This document shows, one piece after another, positions 4,556 through 7,721 of a stretch of 7,721 nucleotides of DNA. Both the position numbers and the translations under genes were made by a program. Below the pieces are notes generated by a model. That model ran no database searches, had not been told where the DNA came from, and saw nothing but the letters and a program-made list of their open reading frames with translations. Positions within the stretch are counted from its first letter, which is position 1. Each line of letters starts with the position of its first letter. Origin of the DNA: Candidatus Woesearchaeota archaeon UBA153 (lineage in GTDB: Archaea > Nanobdellota > Nanobdellia > Woesearchaeales > UBA525); assembly GCA_002503705.1 (NCBI GenBank), contig DASH01000040.1:1-7721 (forward strand), given 5' to 3'.

Positions 4556-6238
4556 ATGGAAGTAAGTAATGAAAACATAAGCAAAGAACAGAAAGAAGAA
4601 CAACAGAGACCGCGGCAAGGTCAACGCAACCGACGCCCCGGGCATCGCGGCAATCGCGCCCCTTCTCAAGGACAACCTGCGAACAGGGTTCCGAACGCGG
4701 GCAGCGGCAATCGCGGTCAACAGCGTTCTGAACACGGTCGCTCGACGAACAAGAGTCGGAGCGCGGGCGCCAGCCAACACTATGGCGGTCAGCCGCGTTC
4801 TGAGCACGGTCGCAGTCCCCAGCGCTCCGAACACGGTCAGCCGCTCTTACACCGGCCGATGCTCGTTCCTGTGCACTCGAAAGTCCCGCGCACGCCGCCG
4901 AGTGAACGCATCAAAGGCGCGCGTCTCGAGATCATCCCGCTCGGCGGGTACTCGGAAGTCGGACGAAACTCTGTCGCGGTCCGCGTCGATGACGAAATCG
5001 TCATCCTCGACCTCGGGTTGATGATGGACCGGTACATCGAGTACACGGACAGCGACGAGCTCGTCGAAGTCTCAGGAAGAACTTTGATCGAGATCGGCGC
5101 TGCGCCGGACGTGGAGATCCTCGGCGCTGACCGGAAGAACGTCCGCGGCATCCTGTTGACGCACGGCCATCTCGACCACATCGGCGCGGTCCCGTACTTG
5201 GCGAATCGGTTCGACTGCGACGTCCACGCGACGCCCTTCACGATCGAGCTCGTCCGTCGGATGTTCGATGATGAGAAGCGCCTCTCGCGGGGCAAGCTCG
5301 TCAGCCACGACGTGAATGATCGTTTCCAGATTTCCGAGAAGATCGAAGCGGAGTTCATCTACATCACGCACTCCGTGCCGCACTCCGTCATGATCCTGCT
5401 GCACACGCCGTACGGCCGGATCATGTACGCGAACGACTTCAAGTTCGACAACAACCCGACCCTCGGCCCCAAGCCGAACTACGCGCGGTTGCGAGAGCTC
5501 GAAGGCAAGGTCGACTATCTCATCCTCGACACGCTGTACGCGGAGTCCGAGATCAAGACGCCGAGCGAGAAGATCGCCGAAGAGATGTTGAAAGACGTCC
5601 TCTTAGGAACGCAATCTCGCGGGAGCACGATCATCGTCTCCACGTTCAGCAGCCACATCGCTCGCCTTCGCGCTATCGTGAACGTCGCGAAGATGATGAA
5701 GCGCAAGCCCGTCTTCCTCGGCAGAAGCCTACGAAAGTACACGGAGGCCGCGGAGGCCGTCGGCATCGCGGACTTCAGCGACGTCGAGATCGTCGGGTTC
5801 GGCAACAAGGTGAAGCCGTACCTGAAGAAGATCACCGACCCGGACAAGTACTTGTTCGTCGCGACCGGACACCAAGGAGAACCGAAAGCGACGTTGTCGC
5901 GCATCGTCAACCAAGGATTGTTGCCGCTCGCGGACAACGACATCGTCGTCTTCAGCAGCAAGACCATCCCGGTGCCGGTCACGCTGGAGAACAAGAAGCG
6001 GCTCGACGACGCGCTCAAGGCGCGCCACGTCCGCCTGTTCAGCGACATCCACGTCTCGGGTCACGGCGCTCGCGAAGACCACCGGGACTTCTTGAACATG
6101 CTGAAGCCGAAGAACATCATCCCGACGCACGGCGTTCCCGCCGCGCTCGCAGCGTTCAAGAACCTCGCCGAAGAGGTCGGCTACACGCCCGACAAGATCC
6201 GCATCGTCGTGAACGGCGAACGGGTGAAGGTGGCGTAG
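4556..6238 (+). CDS. rnj: Archaeal RNase J (beta-CASP ribonuclease) with long basic N-terminal extension
   Basis: This 560-residue protein is a metallo-beta-lactamase/beta-CASP ribonuclease of the RNase J type, a 5'-3' exonuclease in RNA decay and maturation. The catalytic part starts near residue 124 (LEIIPLGGYSEVGRN). It contains the zinc motif HGHLDH at 203-208, THS (H272), NDFKFD (about 293-297), the beta-CASP segment with STFSSHIARL, then HVSGHG (H503) and THG (H525) near the end. Residues 1-115 are an extension of Gln, Arg, Gly, Asn and Ser, likely disordered and RNA-binding, with the unit RSEHGRS at 57-63 and 81-87 and RSEHG at 90-94. Archaeal RNase J is usually about 450 residues, so the extra length is this region. 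I prefer the ATG at 4556 because GGAG lies 8 nt upstream; a GTG at 4484 would add 24 residues but lies in a hairpin. The family call is firm; exonuclease activity is by homology. Confidence 0.93.
   Translation: MEVSNENISKEQKEEQQRPRQGQRNRRPGHRGNRAPSQGQPANRVPNAGSGNRGQQRSEHGRSTNKSRSAGASQHYGGQPRSEHGRSPQRSEHGQPLLHRPMLVPVHSKVPRTPPSERIKGARLEIIPLGGYSEVGRNSVAVRVDDEIVILDLGLMMDRYIEYTDSDELVEVSGRTLIEIGAAPDVEILGADRKNVRGILLTHGHLDHIGAVPYLANRFDCDVHATPFTIELVRRMFDDEKRLSRGKLVSHDVNDRFQISEKIEAEFIYITHSVPHSVMILLHTPYGRIMYANDFKFDNNPTLGPKPNYARLRELEGKVDYLILDTLYAESEIKTPSEKIAEEMLKDVLLGTQSRGSTIIVSTFSSHIARLRAIVNVAKMMKRKPVFLGRSLRKYTEAAEAVGIADFSDVEIVGFGNKVKPYLKKITDPDKYLFVATGHQGEPKATLSRIVNQGLLPLADNDIVVFSSKTIPVPVTLENKKRLDDALKARHVRLFSDIHVSGHGAREDHRDFLNMLKPKNIIPTHGVPAALAAFKNLAEEVGYTPDKIRIVVNGERVKVA
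4724..4837 (+). repeat. Coding repeats encoding RSEHGRS
   Basis: Three in-frame copies of a unit encoding RSEHG(RS) lie at 4724-4744, 4796-4816 and 4823-4837. Their DNA differs slightly at third codon positions. They sit in the low-complexity N-terminal extension of RNase J and suggest growth by short duplication. Confidence 0.7.
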
Positions 6239-6254
6239 GGCTTCGAGACGTTAA

Positions 6255-6275
6255 AACACGTTTTTCCTTCTCCTC
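6255..6275 (+). terminator. RNase J T-rich terminator
   Basis: A T-rich pyrimidine tract (TTTTT at 6261-6265 followed by CCTTCTCCTC) begins 17 nt or so after the RNase J stop codon. It fits archaeal U-tract termination. No clear GC hairpin precedes it. Confidence 0.45.
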
Positions 6276-6310
6276 ATCGTCGGAAATCCTTCGGAAAAAT
6301 CGCTGGAAGG

Positions 6311-6318
6311 CATAAAAA
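6311..6318 (+). promoter_or_regulatory. TATA box upstream of the broken small gene
   Basis: CATAAAAA closely resembles the TATA box of the channel gene. It predicts a transcription start near 6340, about 9 nt before the ATG at 6349. Confidence 0.5.
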
Positions 6319-6348
6319 CGCGCAGCGCTCTCCGCATCAGCGACCACC

Positions 6349-6473
6349 ATGCGACGGAAGACGACGTCAGGAAGCTCCTCGCCGAGCGCCACGCGCTCGC
6401 CGTCGAGATCGCGAACAACCACCTCTTCTTCGGCGACATCTCCCGGCTCACGAGACTCTTCCTTTCTGACTGA
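6349..6473 (+). pseudogene. Short gene with out-of-frame start; frameshifted or broken
   Basis: From 6351 to a TGA at 6471-6473 one frame encodes 40 residues beginning ATEDDVRKLL and ending RLFLSD. Its codons have the strong third-position G/C preference of the neighbouring genes, and its protein looks like two amphipathic helices. A promoter-like TATA box lies upstream. However, this frame has no ATG, GTG or TTG between its upstream stop (6252-6254) and 6351. The only ATG, at 6349, is one base out of frame; one extra G after it would give MATEDDVRKLL. Possible explanations are a real frameshift, a base-calling error, a CTG start at 6303 (56 residues), or a gene remnant. I do not recognise the product. 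Confidence 0.4.
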
Positions 6474-6529
6474 ACCGGCCAAGTTCTCGACGGAAAATTG
6501 CGCGCGCGATTCCGTCAGGAAAGCGAGAC

Positions 6530-6539
6530 CTTTATATAT
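6530..6539 (+). promoter_or_regulatory. TATA box of TA-like cassette
   Basis: CTTTATATAT is one of the best TATA boxes in the window. Transcription should begin near 6560, inside or just after the palindrome at 6540-6562. Confidence 0.65.
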
Positions 6540-6562
6540 CAGTAAACATTGCAGGTTTACTG
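6540..6562. promoter_or_regulatory. Palindromic operator, probably autoregulatory
   Basis: CAGTAAAC (6540-6547) and GTTTACTG (6555-6562) form a perfect 8-bp inverted repeat with a 7-nt spacer. It lies directly between the TATA box and the expected transcription start. A dimeric winged-helix protein bound here would block initiation, and the second gene of the cassette encodes such a protein, so autorepression is the natural reading. Confidence 0.7.
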
Positions 6563-6629
6563 TTTCGACGGTCGTACGAGGCGCGGTGAGTCATGACGGC
6601 GAGTTCTACTCGGCGGAGCGTGAGGGCCG

Positions 6630-6941
6630 ATGAAGACAATCCTCACCGTCAGCCTGGCGGAGGACGACCTATTGGATGTGGCCCTGGAGGTCGAGAAGGG
6701 TGAGGTCCGCCGCTTCGCTTTGAACTATCGGATACGCGTCGGCAACCGTTGGGCTTCAGTATATCGCGTGGATGATTGCCACGGTTATTATCACGAACAG
6801 AAGCTTTGGAGAAGTCCGAAACCAATTCCTATCGAGACTGAAGGAGTGCCGCTGCAGTGGTTGCTGAAGAGATACACGGAGAAGATACAGGCGGAGTTCC
6901 CGAGATACCGCCGGCATTTTGAACAGAATTCCCGAAGGTGA
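6630..6941 (+). CDS. TumE-like (DUF6516/DUF7718-type) protein, candidate toxin
   Basis: This 103-residue soluble protein has a beta-rich core, then a motif VYRVDDCHGYYHEQ at about 44-57 (D48, D49, H51, H55), then a helical tail rich in aromatic and basic residues. The YRIRVGNRW...V-R-D-x-x-HGxxH pattern resembles small proteins paired with HVO_A0114-type winged-helix regulators, including the TumE toxins; this is from memory of family patterns, not a search. The ATG at 6630 is the first start after an in-frame TGA at 6621. GAGGG or GGAG upstream can serve as ribosome binding site. It is first in a two-gene cassette, 4 nt before the regulator. Codons are less G/C-biased than in the neighbours, which suggests acquisition by transfer. 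Toxicity is inferred from the arrangement. Confidence 0.6.
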   Translation: MKTILTVSLAEDDLLDVALEVEKGEVRRFALNYRIRVGNRWASVYRVDDCHGYYHEQKLWRSPKPIPIETEGVPLQWLLKRYTEKIQAEFPRYRRHFEQNSRR

Positions 6942-6945
6942 ACAC

Positions 6946-7362
6946 ATGAAAAAATCTCCGCTCAGAGAAAAAGCCGACGAGATTGACGCCCTGATAGACG
7001 CCGTCATCGGCAATAAGATCCGTCTTCCTCGTGACGCATTTGTCCTTCTTCAGACGAGCAGCATCGTCCACCTCTTCACGCCGAGACGGATAGAACTGCT
7101 CAATGTCATCAAACATGAGCGTCCGACTTCGCTGAATGACCTGGCCAAGAAGGTGTCGCGCACCAAACAAGCCGTCAGTCGCGATCTGAGAATACTGCGC
7201 AAGTATGATCTCGTCCTGCTGCAACGAGAAGGACGGAAAACCATACCAATTCTCAAGAAAGAGCTGGTGCTCTTCCCCTTAGGCGCGCCGAGAAAGGAGC
7301 CAGGAGAGAATCACGTCTCCATCGACCGACCGATATTGGCGGTGTCAGCGAGATACGTGTGA
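6946..7362 (+). CDS. Winged-helix transcriptional regulator (HVO_A0114/TumA-like), candidate antitoxin
   Basis: This 138-residue protein has an N-terminal helical region (1-40) and a helix-turn-helix at about 44-88 (FTPRRIELLNVI, then SLNDLAKKVSRTKQAVSRDLRIL as the recognition unit). A wing follows (LLQREGRKTIPILKK), then a short C-terminal tail. This matches archaeal HVO_A0114-type regulators, used as antitoxins next to TumE-like proteins. I chose the ATG at 6946 because AAGGTGA precedes it closely and overlaps the upstream stop codon; an in-frame ATG at 6919 would add nine residues and overlap the upstream gene by 23 nt. It probably binds the palindrome at 6540-6562 to repress its own operon. 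Codon use is more AT-rich than in RNase J or pcn. HTH assignment is confident; the antitoxin role is moderate. Confidence 0.75.
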   Translation: MKKSPLREKADEIDALIDAVIGNKIRLPRDAFVLLQTSSIVHLFTPRRIELLNVIKHERPTSLNDLAKKVSRTKQAVSRDLRILRKYDLVLLQREGRKTIPILKKELVLFPLGAPRKEPGENHVSIDRPILAVSARYV

Positions 7363-7380
7363 AACACTCGTGGGTTTCAC
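7359..7380 (+). terminator. Hairpin terminator of TA-like cassette
   Basis: GTGAAAC (7359-7365) and GTTTCAC (7374-7380) form a perfect 7-bp stem with an 8-nt loop, overlapping the regulator stop codon. A T/C-rich stretch follows to about 7415. Confidence 0.5.
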
Positions 7381-7421
7381 TTCACTGTCATTCGTCTCTC
7401 TTTCCAACCTCTTCTCCGATA

Positions 7422-7430
7422 CTTTTAAAT
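7422..7430 (+). promoter_or_regulatory. TATA box of second beta-CASP gene
   Basis: CTTTTAAAT predicts transcription from about 7450, giving a leader of nearly 60 nt before the TTG at 7508. Confidence 0.55.
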
Positions 7431-7449
7431 TTCCTCTCGGCGGGTGGCA

Positions 7450-7507
7450 GGGGTGAAGGGGGCTCTCGGCAGAAGGAGAGCTGAGGCGAAGGAGAGGTGA
7501 GTCTGGT
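7450..7507 (+). promoter_or_regulatory. Purine-rich leader with hairpin and strong RBS
   Basis: The leader is dominated by G and A. GGCTCTC (7461-7467) and GAGAGCT (7476-7482) form a 7-bp hairpin with an 8-nt loop. The ribosome binding site GAGAGGTGA (7492-7500 region) lies about 7 nt before the TTG and decides that start. GGAG also occurs at 7475-7478, partly inside the hairpin's 3' arm, and at 7491-7494. Confidence 0.5.
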
Positions 7508-7721
7508 TTGAGGTTTGTCTTCCACGGCGCGGCTCGAGAGATCGGCCGGAGCTGTATTGAGGTGCAGACGCAGGGTGACCGTTACCTCTTCGATTTCGGC
7601 ATCAAGTTCACGCATGACGGTTTCGCCCCGCCGGTGAACGTGCTCGAGACGAAAGAATTGGACGGCGTCTTTCTCAGCCACGCGCACCTCGATCACAGCG
7701 GCGGCCTCCCGTTGCTTGAGC
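7508..7721 (+). CDS. Beta-CASP ribonuclease, aCPSF2-like, partial (C-terminus beyond window)
   Basis: Only the first 71 codons are present. The protein opens RFVFHGAAREIGRSCIEV, continues to a DFGIK motif 1 (Asp34) and reaches the zinc motif SHAHLDHSGGLPLL at about 57-70. This pattern (GaarEIGRSC, SHAHLDHSG) is that of the archaeal CPSF-type beta-CASP nucleases, most like the short aCPSF2 form, since it lacks the KH domains that open aCPSF1 proteins. It differs from the RNase J opening (LGGYSEVGRN, THGHLDHIG). Such enzymes cut or trim RNA, including mRNA 3' ends. The start is TTG, chosen for the GAGAGGTGA ribosome binding site 7 nt upstream; no ATG or GTG is in frame nearby. It is separated from RNase J by the TA-like cassette and the broken small gene. 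Confidence 0.85.
   Translation, partial: MRFVFHGAAREIGRSCIEVQTQGDRYLFDFGIKFTHDGFAPPVNVLETKELDGVFLSHAHLDHSGGLPLLE

Noticed and set aside
6156..6482. A 108-codon minus-strand frame
   Set aside because: It is antisense to the RNase J 3' end and the small gene, and has weaker third-position G/C bias than the + strand frames.
6501..6510. Alternating GCGCGCGCG run as a Z-DNA or regulatory site
   Set aside because: It is short and expected by chance in GC-rich DNA, with no positional link to a promoter.
6349..6633. A 94-codon frame starting at the ATG at 6349
   Set aside because: Its Ser/Arg/Thr-rich product is a shadow of the adjacent coding-like frame, and it runs through the TATA box and operator of the next cassette.
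6593..6703. A 36-codon upstream ORF in the leader of the TA-like cassette
   Set aside because: It starts after GGTGA and overlaps the first gene, but its product is low complexity and follows the shadow frame; there is not enough evidence for a regulatory uORF.
1..7721. CRISPR array or insertion sequence
   Set aside because: I see no regularly spaced direct repeats, transposase frame or terminal inverted repeats with target duplication.

Overview
The window is archaeal. It carries a PCNA sliding clamp, an archaeal RNase J, the start of a second beta-CASP nuclease of the aCPSF2 type, a class II tRNA-Leu with no encoded CCA, TATA boxes about 25 nt upstream of several start codons (leaderless mRNAs), and GGTGA-type ribosome binding sites elsewhere. 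GC is high and most genes strongly prefer G or C at the third codon position. The mix of genes would suit a DPANN or related lineage, but the sequence does not fix a phylum.

Layout. 1-765: unresolved sequence, then a leaderless MarC-family membrane protein (+). 813-1933: a two-gene minus-strand operon of a secreted, cysteine-rich, sequon-rich protein and a one-nucleotide-overlapping CDGSH iron-sulfur protein. 2090-3004: a leaderless pentameric ligand-gated ion channel homologue (+), convergent with pcn (3095-3832, -) and separated from it by a hairpin terminator. 3881-4211: a symmetric TATA box upstream of pcn that also points toward a strongly structured region (3928-4060), which folds as a three-way junction and looks like an unannotated RNA gene on the + strand; then tRNA-Leu(CAA). 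4212-4555: AT-rich spacer, a strong promoter and a long structured leader. 4556-6238: RNase J with a long, basic, low-complexity N-terminal extension. 6349-6473: a short open frame with host-like codon use but no usable start, probably a broken or frameshifted small gene. 6530-7362: a lower-GC two-gene cassette, TumE-like protein plus winged-helix regulator, with a perfect palindrome just after its TATA box; it resembles a toxin-antitoxin module acquired by transfer. 7423-7721: promoter, structured purine-rich leader and the first 71 codons of a second beta-CASP nuclease, cut by the window end.

How the parts relate. The three promoters in the first 2.1 kb, serving the three envelope or secreted products, each carry the same 12-mer, TTCARCGCGGCC, 16-21 nt upstream of the TATA box, which suggests common control. 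The right half is RNA-centred: two beta-CASP ribonucleases, both with structured leaders, flank the candidate toxin-antitoxin pair. The strongest candidates for something undescribed are the structured RNA at 3928-4060, the shared promoter element, and the RNase J leader.
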